Shown: positions 24,458 to 32,715, numbered from the stretch's first letter. The stretch is DNA of 64,000 nucleotides from Lentzea kentuckyensis (GCF_002150765.1 NZ_MUYM01000001.1:1-64000); one strand, 5' to 3'. Translations and numbers: made by a program. Notes: generated by a model not told the origin, from the sequence alone.

Positions 24458-25705
24458 CTAGGTGAACAGATTGCCCGTAGCGATCTTGGGGCGCCCCAGG
24501 ACGGCCGGTTCGCGCACGCCGGCGGACGCGTAGACCGAAGCCGTGTCCGACGCGATCGTGGCCCAGTTGAAGTCGGTGCCCAGACGTTCCTTGGCGGCAC
24601 GCGCGCGCACAGCGGCCGACGTCGGATCGGACAGCACGGCGCGCACGGCGCGTGTGAGTCCGTCCACGTCACCGGGGGCGAACGACAGTCCGGTCACCCC
24701 GTCCAGGACCACCTCGCCGAGCCCACCGGCGGTCGAGGCGACCAGGGGAGTGCCCGCGGCGGCCGCTTCCAGGGCGACGATCCCGAACGGCTCGTACCGG
24801 GAGGGCAACACGACGGCGTTCGCGGCGGTGAGTAACGCCGCCAACGACCTGTCGGAGAGATGTCCGACGAACTCCACGGCCCGCAGCACGCGGTGTTTGC
24901 GCGCCTGCTCCTGCAGCCACTCGGTCTGCGAACCGCCACCGGCCACGACCACCCTGGTGCCCCGGTGAAACCGGCGGATCCGGGGGAGCGCCGCGATCAG
25001 GTCCTGGATGCCCTTCTCCCACTCGATGCGGCCGAAGAAGAGCAGCAGCGGATCACCGTGCGGCGAGTACGCGCGCCGGGCCGCGCCGACGTCCTTCGCC
25101 CGCACCTTCCAGCCGCCCGGCTCGATGCCGTTGTGCAGCACGGAAACCAGTTCGGTGTCCACATCGAACAGATGCGCCACCTCGCCGCGCATCGCCGACG
25201 AGCAGGTGATCAGCGAGTCGGCCCGGTTCGCCAGCCACCACTCCACCGAATGCACCTGCTGGTTCAACGGGTGCGACAGCCAGCCCGAGTGCCGGCCGGC
25301 CTCGGTCGCGTGGATCGTCGCCACCAACGGCACGCCGAACGCTTCCGCCAGCGCCACCGCCGGGTGCGCGACCAGCCAGTCGTGCGCGTGCACGACGTCC
25401 GGACGCCACGAGCCCAGCGCCAGTCCGGCGCGCGTCATCGCGTGCCCCATCGCGAGCGTCCACGCCAGGAGGTCCTTCTCGAACACGAAGTGCGCGGGGT
25501 CCTCGGCCACGCGGACCAGCCGCACGCCCTCGCTCACCAGGTCCACGGTGGGGTGGGTGATCGCGTCGGTGCCGGAAGGTTGTCGGCAGAGCACGACGAC
25601 CTCGTGCCCCTGCGCGGCCAGCTGTGTCGCGAGCGCGTGGACGTGCCTGCCCAGTCCGCCGACGACCACCGGCGGGTACTCCCACGACAACATCAGCACG
25701 CGCAT
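24458..25705 (-). CDS. GT4 family glycosyltransferase, Rv3032-like alpha-1,4-glucosyltransferase
   Basis: A 415-residue retaining GT-B enzyme. The N-terminal domain opens MLSWEYPPVVVGGLGRHV, the glycogen-synthase-like loop that binds ADP/UDP-glucose, and has VVHAHDWLV. The C-terminal domain has LLFFGRIEWEKGIQDL and the donor-binding EX7E motif in SRYEPFGIVALEAAAAGTP. In M. tuberculosis, Rv3032 elongates the alpha-1,4-glucan of methylglucose lipopolysaccharides and contributes to glycogen-like glucans. Here it is followed upstream in the transcript by GH57 and methyltransferase genes in the Rv3032-Rv3031-Rv3030 order, 4 bp apart, so the same pathway is likely. ATG start at 25705. Confidence 0.9.
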   Translation of the reverse strand: MRVLMLSWEYPPVVVGGLGRHVHALATQLAAQGHEVVVLCRQPSGTDAITHPTVDLVSEGVRLVRVAEDPAHFVFEKDLLAWTLAMGHAMTRAGLALGSWRPDVVHAHDWLVAHPAVALAEAFGVPLVATIHATEAGRHSGWLSHPLNQQVHSVEWWLANRADSLITCSSAMRGEVAHLFDVDTELVSVLHNGIEPGGWKVRAKDVGAARRAYSPHGDPLLLFFGRIEWEKGIQDLIAALPRIRRFHRGTRVVVAGGGSQTEWLQEQARKHRVLRAVEFVGHLSDRSLAALLTAANAVVLPSRYEPFGIVALEAAAAGTPLVASTAGGLGEVVLDGVTGLSFAPGDVDGLTRAVRAVLSDPTSAAVRARAAKERLGTDFNWATIASDTASVYASAGVREPAVLGRPKIATGNLFT

Positions 25706-25709
25706 CCCG

Positions 25710-27188
25710 TTACCTCATTCCTCGCGCGTCCAGATGCCCGAACGGGCCGTCTGCCGCGCGGAGCTCCGCCGCCCGAGCATGACCACGACCGCCGCGGGCC
25801 AGCGCAGCCAGCTCGCTGAAACGATCGCTGTGAATCTTCGCGCGGTAGCGGGCGTAGTCGGCCGCCGAGTCCTTGGTGACCATGAAGGCCCAGTCGCTCG
25901 ACAACGCCAGCAACGCCTCGCGCACCGCCTGGTCCAGCACCGGATCCCGCACGTCGGACGAGAAGTCCAGCTCCAGCAGTTCCTTCTGCACCGACTCGTT
26001 CAACGACACGATGTCCGACACCTGCGCGCCGTCCCACACCCGCCAGTCCTTGCCGCTGCCCCACGACGACGCCGGCAGCTCGACCGGCGCACCCACGTGC
26101 CCGGCCTCGACCGCGCCGCGCAACGTCGTCACGTGCACGCCCGCTTCCGGCAACGCGCGCAGCACGGCTTCCAGCCACAAGGGACCTTCGTGCCACCAGT
26201 GTCCGTAAAGCTCGGTGTCGTACGCCGCGACGACCAGCCCGCCGTCGATGGCCCGCAACCGCCGCACGACTGTCTCAACGAAGTCGTCGACATGGCGTGA
26301 AATAGCTTCTCGCGCCAGCAACGGCTCGTACGGCCGTTTGTCCTCAGGTGCCACGTTCTTGCCGGTCACGCGCGACGGCTTCAGGCCCGTCGGGTGGTCG
26401 AAGGTGTGAAAATCTCGATACGCGGCATCGCCCGGATAGCCGACCTTCGGCGACCACACGCGGTACGAGACCTCGAGATCACGGCCGAACGCCAGCACGT
26501 CCGAAGATCCGACGGGATGCGCCGAGGAGGTGTCGCCGTGCAGCGCGGGACCGTCGACCATGAACCGCCGCACGCCCGCCGCCGCGTAGCCCGCCTCCAT
26601 GCCCGGCGAGTAACCGCATTCCGGCGCCCAGATCCCTTCCGGGGCCCTGCCGATGCGCAACGCCGTGTCGTCCAAACCGGTCCGCAGCGCGAACGAGCGC
26701 ACCCGCGGGTCCAGCAACGGCTGAAAGGGATGCGTCGCGGGCCCGCCGAGCAGCTCGATCGTCGAAGAGTCCACAAGGGACTTCAGCACCGGCGAAAACC
26801 CGTGCCGCCAATGCGTTTCGAACTGGTCCAACGCCCAGGAGGACGCGCGGTGCTCGTACGCGGACAGCTCGCGCAGCCGTGCGCCGGCGTAGTGCGAGCG
26901 CAGGTGCCAGTTGCCGAGCCAGTCGTGCGCGCCCCGTAAGCAGTACGGGTCGTCGAGCTGCGCGGCCAGGACCGGCGTGATGCCGAGCGTCAGGACGTCT
27001 TCACGGCCTTCGTCCGCGAACCTGCGCAGCATGTCCACGACGGGCAGGTACGAATGCGCCCACGCCTGGTAGAGCCACTCCTCGCCGACCGGCCACGTGC
27101 CGTGGTGCGCGAGCCACGGCAGATGGCTGTGCAGGACCAGGCAGAACGTTCCCTCGGAGGGCTTACCGGCGGTTGTTTTGACCGTCAC
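25710..27188 (-). CDS. GH57 alpha-glucan branching enzyme, Rv3031-like
   Basis: Forms alpha-1,6 branches in an alpha-glucan; 492 residues. The GTG at 27188 overlaps the methyltransferase stop (GTGA). Upstream in-frame codons to 27299 lie inside the methyltransferase and are excluded. GH57 blocks: HSHLPWL (block 1), the nucleophile Glu in GIWAPECGYSPGME (about residue 215), and the acid Asp in AAYDTELYGHWWHEGP (about residue 335). The C-terminal helical region is of the branching-enzyme subtype. Between the methyltransferase and GT4 genes it makes a three-gene unit matching the mycobacterial methylglucose lipopolysaccharide locus. Confidence 0.92.
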   Translation of the reverse strand: MTVKTTAGKPSEGTFCLVLHSHLPWLAHHGTWPVGEEWLYQAWAHSYLPVVDMLRRFADEGREDVLTLGITPVLAAQLDDPYCLRGAHDWLGNWHLRSHYAGARLRELSAYEHRASSWALDQFETHWRHGFSPVLKSLVDSSTIELLGGPATHPFQPLLDPRVRSFALRTGLDDTALRIGRAPEGIWAPECGYSPGMEAGYAAAGVRRFMVDGPALHGDTSSAHPVGSSDVLAFGRDLEVSYRVWSPKVGYPGDAAYRDFHTFDHPTGLKPSRVTGKNVAPEDKRPYEPLLAREAISRHVDDFVETVVRRLRAIDGGLVVAAYDTELYGHWWHEGPLWLEAVLRALPEAGVHVTTLRGAVEAGHVGAPVELPASSWGSGKDWRVWDGAQVSDIVSLNESVQKELLELDFSSDVRDPVLDQAVREALLALSSDWAFMVTKDSAADYARYRAKIHSDRFSELAALARGGRGHARAAELRAADGPFGHLDARGMR

Positions 27189-27913
27189 GCGCGCACCGCC
27201 ACGGCCACGAGGTCGAGGCAGCTGTCCATGTCCTCGGAGGTGATGTCGAAGTCCCGCACTGTCACCGACTCGACCGCCTCCTTCAGCTCGGCGGGCCACG
27301 GCGCACCCGACAGGGCGACTTCGACCTGTGCGTTGATGATCTGTCCGTTCAGGAGACTGTCAAGCCTGCGTCCGTGACGCAGCCCGGTCAGTTCGTCAAC
27401 GCGGAAACCAGCCTCGCGCAGCATCTCGTCCAGTTCGGACGGAGCGAGTTCCCTGGTGTGAAACGGGTTCAGCGGCGTGTCCTGGCCCGGTGAGAAGGTC
27501 AGCCGGTTCGGCGTCGTCACGATGAGCGTCCCGCCGGGACGCAACACCCGCCGGCACTCCGCGAGGAACCCCTCCTGATCCCACAGGTGCTCGATGACCT
27601 GCAGGTTCGCCACGACGTCGACGCTGCCGTCGCGCAGCGGCAGCGCGGCGAGGTTCCCGCGCAGCACGTCGAGTTGTGGGTACGCGCGGGCGACGTGCCG
27701 CGAGGTCAGCTCGTCGTAGTCGAGCGCGATCACCCGGCGGGCGACCGTGCGGATCAGCTGGGCGCCGTAGCCCTCACCGCAGCCCGCCTCCAGCACGACC
27801 GCGTCCGCGCAGTGTCCGATGAGGTGCAGATACGCGGCCTCGTGCCGCCGGAACCAGTAGTTCTCTTCCGCGATACCGGGCACCGTGCGTTCGCCGGTCA
27901 GGGGGAGGGTCAC
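27185..27913 (-). CDS. SAM-dependent methyltransferase, Rv3030-like
   Basis: A 242-residue class I methyltransferase. Motif I VLEAGCGEGYGAQLI (about residues 40-54), motif II acidic residue in VIALDYDE, LPLRDGSVDVVANLQVIEH as motif IV, and GGTLIVTTPNR as post-IV. The GTG start lies at 27913. It heads a transcript with GH57 and GT4. In mycobacteria, Rv3030 is the proposed methyltransferase that decorates the intracellular polyglucose with 6-O-methyl groups. The assignment rests on order and family, not on substrate-specific residues. If the pathway operates here, the product would be a methylated glucan outside Mycobacterium. Confidence 0.88.
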   Translation of the reverse strand: MTLPLTGERTVPGIAEENYWFRRHEAAYLHLIGHCADAVVLEAGCGEGYGAQLIRTVARRVIALDYDELTSRHVARAYPQLDVLRGNLAALPLRDGSVDVVANLQVIEHLWDQEGFLAECRRVLRPGGTLIVTTPNRLTFSPGQDTPLNPFHTRELAPSELDEMLREAGFRVDELTGLRHGRRLDSLLNGQIINAQVEVALSGAPWPAELKEAVESVTVRDFDITSEDMDSCLDLVAVAVRA

Positions 27914-27923
27914 GCCCGCCAGG

Positions 27924-28271
27924 TTACTTGTCAGTAGTGCGCCTGCGAACTACCTGGTGCGCGATGGCGACGGCGACACCGGTCGCGGCGAGGAACGCGG
28001 TCATCGCGGGGCTCATGTACTTCGACAGGCTGGGTGCCTCGCTCGGTCCGGTGAGCCACAGCGTCAGCGGGGTGGCGTAGGCCAGCGCGAGTGCCCCTGT
28101 CCACCAGCGCAGCGCCCTGGAGCGGCGGTCGCGCAGGCTCGCGACGAGCACGACGGCGATCGGAATGCCGGAGAGCAGGCCGAACTGGCCGATCACCATG
28201 CCGGGCACGGCCCAGGCCGCGACCAGCACGGACGTGGACGGGTGAGCGACGATACGGGTCTTGACGGACAT
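27924..28271 (-). CDS. small integral membrane protein, function unknown
   Basis: A 115-residue protein from ATG 28271 with four probable helices (STSVLVAAWAVPGMVIG, LLSGIPIAVVLVAS, WWTGALALAYATPLTLWL, MTAFLAATGVAVAIAHQVV) and a basic C-terminus RRRTTDK. It is divergent from a TetR gene, with inverted repeats between them, so it is the probable target of that regulator. It resembles small membrane proteins commonly paired with TetR regulators in actinobacteria; no function is known to me. Confidence 0.8.
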   Translation of the reverse strand: MSVKTRIVAHPSTSVLVAAWAVPGMVIGQFGLLSGIPIAVVLVASLRDRRSRALRWWTGALALAYATPLTLWLTGPSEAPSLSKYMSPAMTAFLAATGVAVAIAHQVVRRRTTDK

Positions 28272-28283
28272 GACAGGCTCCTT

Positions 28284-28376
28284 CGTTCGTTAAGATTTCT
28301 CACGGTAGTTACAAGCTCTAACTATGGTGACATGCTGAAGCTAGAGGTAGGTCGGAGTGACTGTCAATAACGAACG
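28284..28376. promoter_or_regulatory. divergent operator region with two inverted repeats
   Basis: tagtta (28306-28311) and taacta (28319-28324) form a dyad with 7 bp between. In addition cgttcgtta (28284-28292) and its exact complement taacgaacg (28368-28376) flank the region, one next to each gene start. These are likely binding sites for the adjacent TetR protein. Confidence 0.55.
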
Positions 28377-28391
28377 TGAGAGGGTCTAACC

Positions 28392-29033
28392 ATGACGAAC
28401 TCGGCCTCGGTGGAGACCCCGCGTGAGCGCTACCGGGCTCAGGTGCGTGCGGAGGTCAAGCGGCACGCGTGGGAGCAGATCGCCTCAGCCGGGGTGACCG
28501 CGCTGTCGCTCAACGCCATCGCCAAGGAGATGGGCATGAGCGGGCCGGCCCTCTACCGGTACTTCGCCGGCCGCGACGAGCTGATCACCGCGCTCATCCG
28601 GGACGCGTACCGCAGCCTCGCCGACACCGTCCGCGCCGCGTTCGAGGCCGGCACCACCGTCGTCGCGCTCGCCGCGGTGATCAGGACGTGGGCCTTGAGC
28701 GACCCGCACCGCTACCTGCTCATCTACGGCACGCCGGTACCGGGCTATCACGCGCCGGACGAGATCACCGCGATCTCGAACGAGATCCTGACGGTGCTGC
28801 TGGAGGTGTGCGCCGATCCGTCGGGGGATCAGCCGAAGACCCCGTTCGACGCCCTGCTGAGCACGAACCGCGAGTGGGCGGCCGCGCTGCCAGCCTCGTC
28901 GCCGACGGTGCACCGCGCGCTGTCCTTCTGGACCCGGCTGCAGGGCGTGCTCTCGCTCGAACTCTCCGGCCACTTCGCACCCATGGGGTTCGATCCGGGC
29001 CTGCTGCTCGCCGAGGAAGTCGCTCAGCTCTGA
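28392..29033 (+). CDS. TetR-family regulator with WHG-type ligand domain
   Basis: A 213-residue regulator, ATG 28392. The HTH is at residues about 30-62 (ALSLNAIAKEMGMSGPALYRYFAGRDELI). The ligand-binding part matches the WHG domain pattern (DPHRYLLIYGTPVPGYHAP), shared with many actinobacterial TetR proteins. It is divergent from a four-helix membrane protein across a 120-bp region carrying inverted repeats, suggesting local repression. The ligand is unknown. The convergent DegV gene ends 13 bp downstream. Confidence 0.9.
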   Translation: MTNSASVETPRERYRAQVRAEVKRHAWEQIASAGVTALSLNAIAKEMGMSGPALYRYFAGRDELITALIRDAYRSLADTVRAAFEAGTTVVALAAVIRTWALSDPHRYLLIYGTPVPGYHAPDEITAISNEILTVLLEVCADPSGDQPKTPFDALLSTNREWAAALPASSPTVHRALSFWTRLQGVLSLELSGHFAPMGFDPGLLLAEEVAQL

Positions 29034-29046
29034 GCAGGGGTGCTGA

Positions 29047-29889
29047 TCAGTACGGCGACACCGTGACGGCCAGGGCGCCGGGACCCACGTTGGCGCCGAC
29101 GGCCGCGCTCACCTGCGTCAGGACGACGTCGCGCGCGTGCGGGATCCGCTTCTGCAGCGACTGCAGGAGCTGGTGGCCCTCCTTCTCGGCGGCGAAGTGC
29201 TCGACCGCGAGGTCCACGTCGCGTCCGTAGGCGAGCGCCACGGCCTTGGCGACGAGCTTGTCCAGGGCACGCTCTCTGCCGACAACCTTGTCGAACGGCG
29301 TCACCTCGCCGTTCACGACCGTGAGCAGCGGCTTGACCGAGAGCGCGTCGCCGAAGAGCTTCGCCACCACGCTGATCCGGCCCGTCTGGCGCAGGTAGTG
29401 CAGCGTGTCGACGTAGATCAGCACATGCGCGTCGCGACCGCGACGCTCAGCGACACCGCGCGCCTTCTGGACGTCGCCACCGGTCTGCACGATCCGCGCG
29501 GCCGCGAGGGCGGCGAACCCGAGCGTCATGCCGGACGAGTTCGAGTCCACGATGAACACCGGCGCGCGCGACTTGGCCGCGGCCACCTTCGCCGCGTCCG
29601 TGGTGGGCGAGAGCTTCGGCGTCGCGTGCACGGACACGATCGTTTCCGCGCCCTTGGCCCACGCGTCCTGGTACGCCCAGAAGAACGCGTCCGGTGCCGG
29701 CGGCTGGGTCGTGATCGGGATCTGCGCCGCCATCGCCTCCAGCAGCCTGTCCGTCGGCACGGTGCCCTCGTCGATCAGCTCCGACCCGATCTTCAGCTGC
29801 ATCGGGACCGTGATGATGTCGAACCGGTCCGCCAGACGGGCCGGAAGTGACGCTGTCGAGTCGGTGACGACGGCTACTCGTGAGGGCAC
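29047..29889 (-). CDS. DegV family fatty-acid-binding protein (copy 1)
   Basis: A 280-residue DegV protein, which binds a fatty acid between two domains and, in Firmicutes as FakB, presents it to the fatty-acid kinase FakA. The N-terminal motif VAVVTDSTASLP is diagnostic; TTQPPAPDAFFWAY binds the carboxylate region, and DSNSSGMTLGFA and LRQTGRIS line the pocket. Start GTG 29889. No fakA-like gene is seen in the window. A second DegV of identical length lies at 33870-34712, also on the minus strand. Confidence 0.92.
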   Translation of the reverse strand: MPSRVAVVTDSTASLPARLADRFDIITVPMQLKIGSELIDEGTVPTDRLLEAMAAQIPITTQPPAPDAFFWAYQDAWAKGAETIVSVHATPKLSPTTDAAKVAAAKSRAPVFIVDSNSSGMTLGFAALAAARIVQTGGDVQKARGVAERRGRDAHVLIYVDTLHYLRQTGRISVVAKLFGDALSVKPLLTVVNGEVTPFDKVVGRERALDKLVAKAVALAYGRDVDLAVEHFAAEKEGHQLLQSLQKRIPHARDVVLTQVSAAVGANVGPGALAVTVSPY

Positions 29890-30204
29890 GAACGACTACG
29901 TTAACGAAGGGTGATCGCGGTAGCCACCAACGATCGATGGCAATTCGTGTGATCTACGCCTGGGTGGTTGCTTTCCGTACACGGCGAACGCGCGGAGTGA
30001 ACCCCTCGGAAAGGCGTCCTACTTGACACAATCGGGTGACTGCTCGTTCTTTAAAGTTGATCTACATGCGTCTCGTTTGTGCAGGAAGCTCGCGTTATTC
30101 CACGTGTTACATGCGCCCGTTCTGTCCACTGTCGACGCTGGTTGGGGGTACCTGGCCTGGGTAAGCTCGCACAATCTTCAGCCTGGTTCAGTGAGTAGGT
30201 GACC
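29890..30204. other. 315-bp intergenic region, presumed promoter of the coiled-coil operon
   Basis: No gene found on either strand. A TTGACA at 30023-30028 could be a -35 box, but no good -10 hexamer lies 16-19 bp downstream. The stretch is less GC-rich than the genes. The end carries the AGG ribosome-binding bases for the ATG at 30205. Confidence 0.4.
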
Positions 30205-31155
30205 ATGGGTGCAAAAGAGCAGGAACTAGTTCCGCTGCACGCCGCTTTCGACGTTGTCTACCGAGGTTTTCATCGACGTCAGGTCATCGACCACATCGAG
30301 AATCTCGAGGAGCAGCTCCGCTTCACGAGCCTCGATCGGGCCGAAGCGCTGGCGCAGGCCGCCGATTTGCGCAAGCTGCTGGAAATGACGCGCCAGGACC
30401 TGGAAGAGGCGCGCGCCAGGATCGAACGCCTGGAATCCGCCTCCGGTTCCCACGCCGGCGCCACCGAACGAATGCACCGCATGCTCCGCCTCGCCGAGGA
30501 CGAGGCGGCGGAGATGCACCTGCAGGCCGAACGCGAGTGCGCCGACCTCCGCGCCCGCGCCGACGTCGAGGTCACCGCGTTGCGTGCCGACGCCGAACGC
30601 GAGGCCGCGGCGATGCGGTCGGAGGCCGAGTCCGAGCTCTACGCGTCCCGCCAGGACTGCGCCTCCCGCGCCGCCGCGATGGAGCGCCGCGAGGTGGAGA
30701 TGGAACGCCGCTGCGCCGACCTCGAGGCCCAGCACCGCCAGCGCGCCGACGAGGTGGAGCGCGAGTGCGGCGAGGCGGTCGCCCAGGCCCAGACCGACGC
30801 CGACCGGTTGCTGCGCGAGACCGCCCTGCAGTGCAACTCGCTGGAGGCCGACTCCGAACGCAAGCGCGAGAAGGCCCAGCAGTTCTTCGAGCTCACCATG
30901 ACCCGCCGCCGCAACGAGGCCGCGCAACACCTGCAGGAGCAGGAGGCGCTGGCCAGGGCGCGGTCGGAGTTCGTGGTGAAGATGGCGTGCCGCGAAGCGA
31001 ACCGCCGGCTGGCCGAGGTCGCCGACCGGACCCACGAGCTGCATGAGCTTCGCCGGGTCGTGCACTCGCAACTGTCCGCGGCGCGCGCGGCCCTGTCGGT
31101 GGCCGCTGATCGTGTTGCCCCGGTGCACATCCCGGAACAGGTGGCCGCGTCGTGA
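30205..31155 (+). CDS. long coiled-coil protein with DivIVA-like N-terminus
   Basis: A 316-residue protein. I chose ATG 30205 (AGG 5 bp upstream) over GTG 30199. Residues about 12-40 (HAAFDVVYRGFHRRQVIDHI) resemble the DivIVA/Wag31 N-terminal membrane-targeting motif (F..RGY..xxV). Residues 40-290 are near-continuous alpha-helix rich in Glu, Arg and Ala (EREAAAMRSEAESEL) and predicted to form coiled coil like Scy/FilP/DivIVA polarity proteins. It is the first gene of a three-gene unit: the next gene, an OmpA-like protein, overlaps by 4 bp. A cytoskeletal role at the cell pole or septum is a reasonable inference. Confidence 0.75.
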   Translation: MGAKEQELVPLHAAFDVVYRGFHRRQVIDHIENLEEQLRFTSLDRAEALAQAADLRKLLEMTRQDLEEARARIERLESASGSHAGATERMHRMLRLAEDEAAEMHLQAERECADLRARADVEVTALRADAEREAAAMRSEAESELYASRQDCASRAAAMERREVEMERRCADLEAQHRQRADEVERECGEAVAQAQTDADRLLRETALQCNSLEADSERKREKAQQFFELTMTRRRNEAAQHLQEQEALARARSEFVVKMACREANRRLAEVADRTHELHELRRVVHSQLSAARAALSVAADRVAPVHIPEQVAAS

Positions 31156-31709
31156 AGCGCTGGGTGCCGTTGGTCGTGGGGGCGTTGATGGTGCCCGCGT
31201 CGGTGACGGCGTTCGGGTTCTCGGTGTACGGCGAGGAACTGGAGACGGCGCTGTCGTCGTCGCCCGCCGTGCCCGTGTCGCACGAGGGCCCGGTGCCCGT
31301 GTCGGACTTCGTGTCACCGCTGCGGATGGAGCCCCCGGCGCCACAGCTGGTCCCTCCGTTCGTGGCACAGCAGAACGTGCGCAACCTGTTCTCGTCACAC
31401 GCGGTCAAGGGCGTCACGTTCGCGCCCGGCACGTCGTCGTTGGTGGGGCGTGGTGAGGACGTGCGCCGGGGGTTGGCCAGCGTGCTGCGCAACGTCACCG
31501 GTGGCGCGGTGACGTTGGTGGCGCACGCGTGGAACGGCGAGACGGCGTCGCACCGCTGCGACGTGCTCGCGATGGAAAGGGCCGGCCTGGTGCGGCAGTA
31601 CCTGGCCGAGCAAGGGGTGGAGAGCGTCATCACCACTCGGGTGATCGTGGACCCCGTCTGGGGCCCGCCCTCGGACTTCGGCCCTCAGGTCGACGTCCTC
31701 GTCAGCTAG
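31152..31709 (+). CDS. membrane-anchored OmpA-like domain protein
   Basis: A 185-residue protein, GTG start overlapping the previous stop (GTGA). An N-terminal membrane anchor or signal (WVPLVVGALMVPASVTAFGF) is followed by a Pro-rich linker to about residue 75, then an OmpA/MotB-type fold: VTFAPGTSSLVGRGEDVRRGL, VTLVAHAWNGE and AERAGLV-like helix (MERAGLVRQYLAEQGV). The canonical peptidoglycan-binding Asp and Arg are only partly recognisable (TASHRCDVLAMERA), so wall binding is uncertain. Translational coupling with the coiled-coil protein suggests the two act together, linking an internal scaffold to the envelope. Confidence 0.75.
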   Translation: MKRWVPLVVGALMVPASVTAFGFSVYGEELETALSSSPAVPVSHEGPVPVSDFVSPLRMEPPAPQLVPPFVAQQNVRNLFSSHAVKGVTFAPGTSSLVGRGEDVRRGLASVLRNVTGGAVTLVAHAWNGETASHRCDVLAMERAGLVRQYLAEQGVESVITTRVIVDPVWGPPSDFGPQVDVLVS

Positions 31710-31719
31710 GAGCCTTCGC

Positions 31720-32715
31720 ATGGCAGGGGCGATCGGGATCGTCTTCGGGTTGTGCGTGCTGTCCTTCACGCTAGGGGCAGCCCTCATGTACGTGGTGCTG
31801 CGCCGCCGCGAGGACGCCGCAGGGGTGTCCTCGCCGGCGGACGAACCGGTCGAGCGGACGTGGGTGGAGAAGCCCGCGGCGGTCGGACCGGTCGACGAGG
31901 ACTACGACTCGCGGCCCATCCACCGCAATCCCGTGATGGGGCTGCCGCAACTGGAGCCGGCGCTGGCGGTGCTGGCCGATCCGGTGCCGGACTTCGTGGA
32001 GCCGCGTCTCACGGTGCCGGGTCTCGCGCCGCCGGATCTCACGTCGCCGGGTCTCGCGTTGCCGGATCTCGCGCCGCCGGATCTCGCACCGCCGAAAACT
32101 GTCGGTGCTGCCCGATACGATCGGGATGGGGACCTCGATCCCCCCGTGGGGGAACTCGAAGCCCCCGAATCAACCGTAGCGCCGAGCACCGACAGTCCTG
32201 AGGCAGTCGAGCCGGTTGCCGAAGCCCTGCGAGCCGCCGAGGTCGGGCGAGTCGCCGAGGTCGAACTGGTTGCCGGGGCCGAGCGGGTCGCCGAAGCCCT
32301 GCCGGTCGCCGACGCCGGCCGGGCTGTCGGGGCCGAGCGGGTCGCCAAGGCCGAGCGGGTCGCCCAAGTCGAGCCGGTCGACAAGGCCGGACAGGTTGTT
32401 CGGGCCGAGCGGATCGTTGAAGCCGAACGGGTCGCCCAAATCGAGCCGGTGGCCGAGGCCGAACGGGTCGCCCAAGCCGAGCGGGTCGCCGAGGCCGGAC
32501 GGGTTGCCGAAGCCGAGCTGGCTGCCGAAGCCGAAGCCGACGCCGAGTCCGAGCAGGATGCGGAGCCGGTGGCGGAAACCGTTGCGGCCGCCGCGTTGCC
32601 GCCGCCCGCCGCACCCCAGCCCGTCGAGCACACGACGTGGGTGGAGCGGGAGGACTTCCGGCAGCGCTACCTGCGGACGTTCGAAGAGGTGCGCCGCAAG
32701 GCGGGCAGCAACTGA
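31720..32715 (+). CDS. single-pass membrane protein with pentapeptide and hexapeptide tandem repeats
   Basis: A 331-residue protein. It has one N-terminal helix (AIGIVFGLCVLSFTLGAAL) followed by RRRED, so the rest is cytoplasmic. Residues about 96-125 are six 5-residue repeats of the form xLxxP (GLAPP, DLTSP, GLALP, DLAPP). Residues 167-274 are about 18 hexapeptide units with consensus AEAERV (AKAERV, AQVEPV, AEAERV, AQAERV). A conserved-looking C-terminal end (HTTWVEREDFRQRYLRTFEEV) repeats the TWVE of residues 47-50. No family recognised. Third gene of the DivIVA-like/OmpA-like unit, 10 bp after the second. Confidence 0.7.
   Translation: MAGAIGIVFGLCVLSFTLGAALMYVVLRRREDAAGVSSPADEPVERTWVEKPAAVGPVDEDYDSRPIHRNPVMGLPQLEPALAVLADPVPDFVEPRLTVPGLAPPDLTSPGLALPDLAPPDLAPPKTVGAARYDRDGDLDPPVGELEAPESTVAPSTDSPEAVEPVAEALRAAEVGRVAEVELVAGAERVAEALPVADAGRAVGAERVAKAERVAQVEPVDKAGQVVRAERIVEAERVAQIEPVAEAERVAQAERVAEAGRVAEAELAAEAEADAESEQDAEPVAETVAAAALPPPAAPQPVEHTTWVEREDFRQRYLRTFEEVRRKAGSN
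32005..32094 (+). repeat. six in-frame 15-bp tandem repeats
   Basis: Six units of 15 bp, such as ggtctcgcgccgccg and gatctcgcgccgccg, encode the pentapeptides RLTVP, GLAPP, DLTSP, GLALP, DLAPP and DLAPP. Near identity of the last units suggests recent expansion. Confidence 0.85.
32218..32541 (+). repeat. about eighteen in-frame 18-bp repeats (hexapeptide AEAERV-like)
   Basis: Consecutive 18-bp units such as gccgaggccgaacgggtc encode six-residue repeats with hydrophobic V at position 6 and mostly A, E/Q and R elsewhere. The period is six, not the seven of a coiled coil. Confidence 0.8.

Noticed and set aside
30023-30028. TTGACA as promoter of the coiled-coil operon
   Set aside because: No acceptable -10 hexamer at 16-19 bp; kept only as a note within the intergenic entry.
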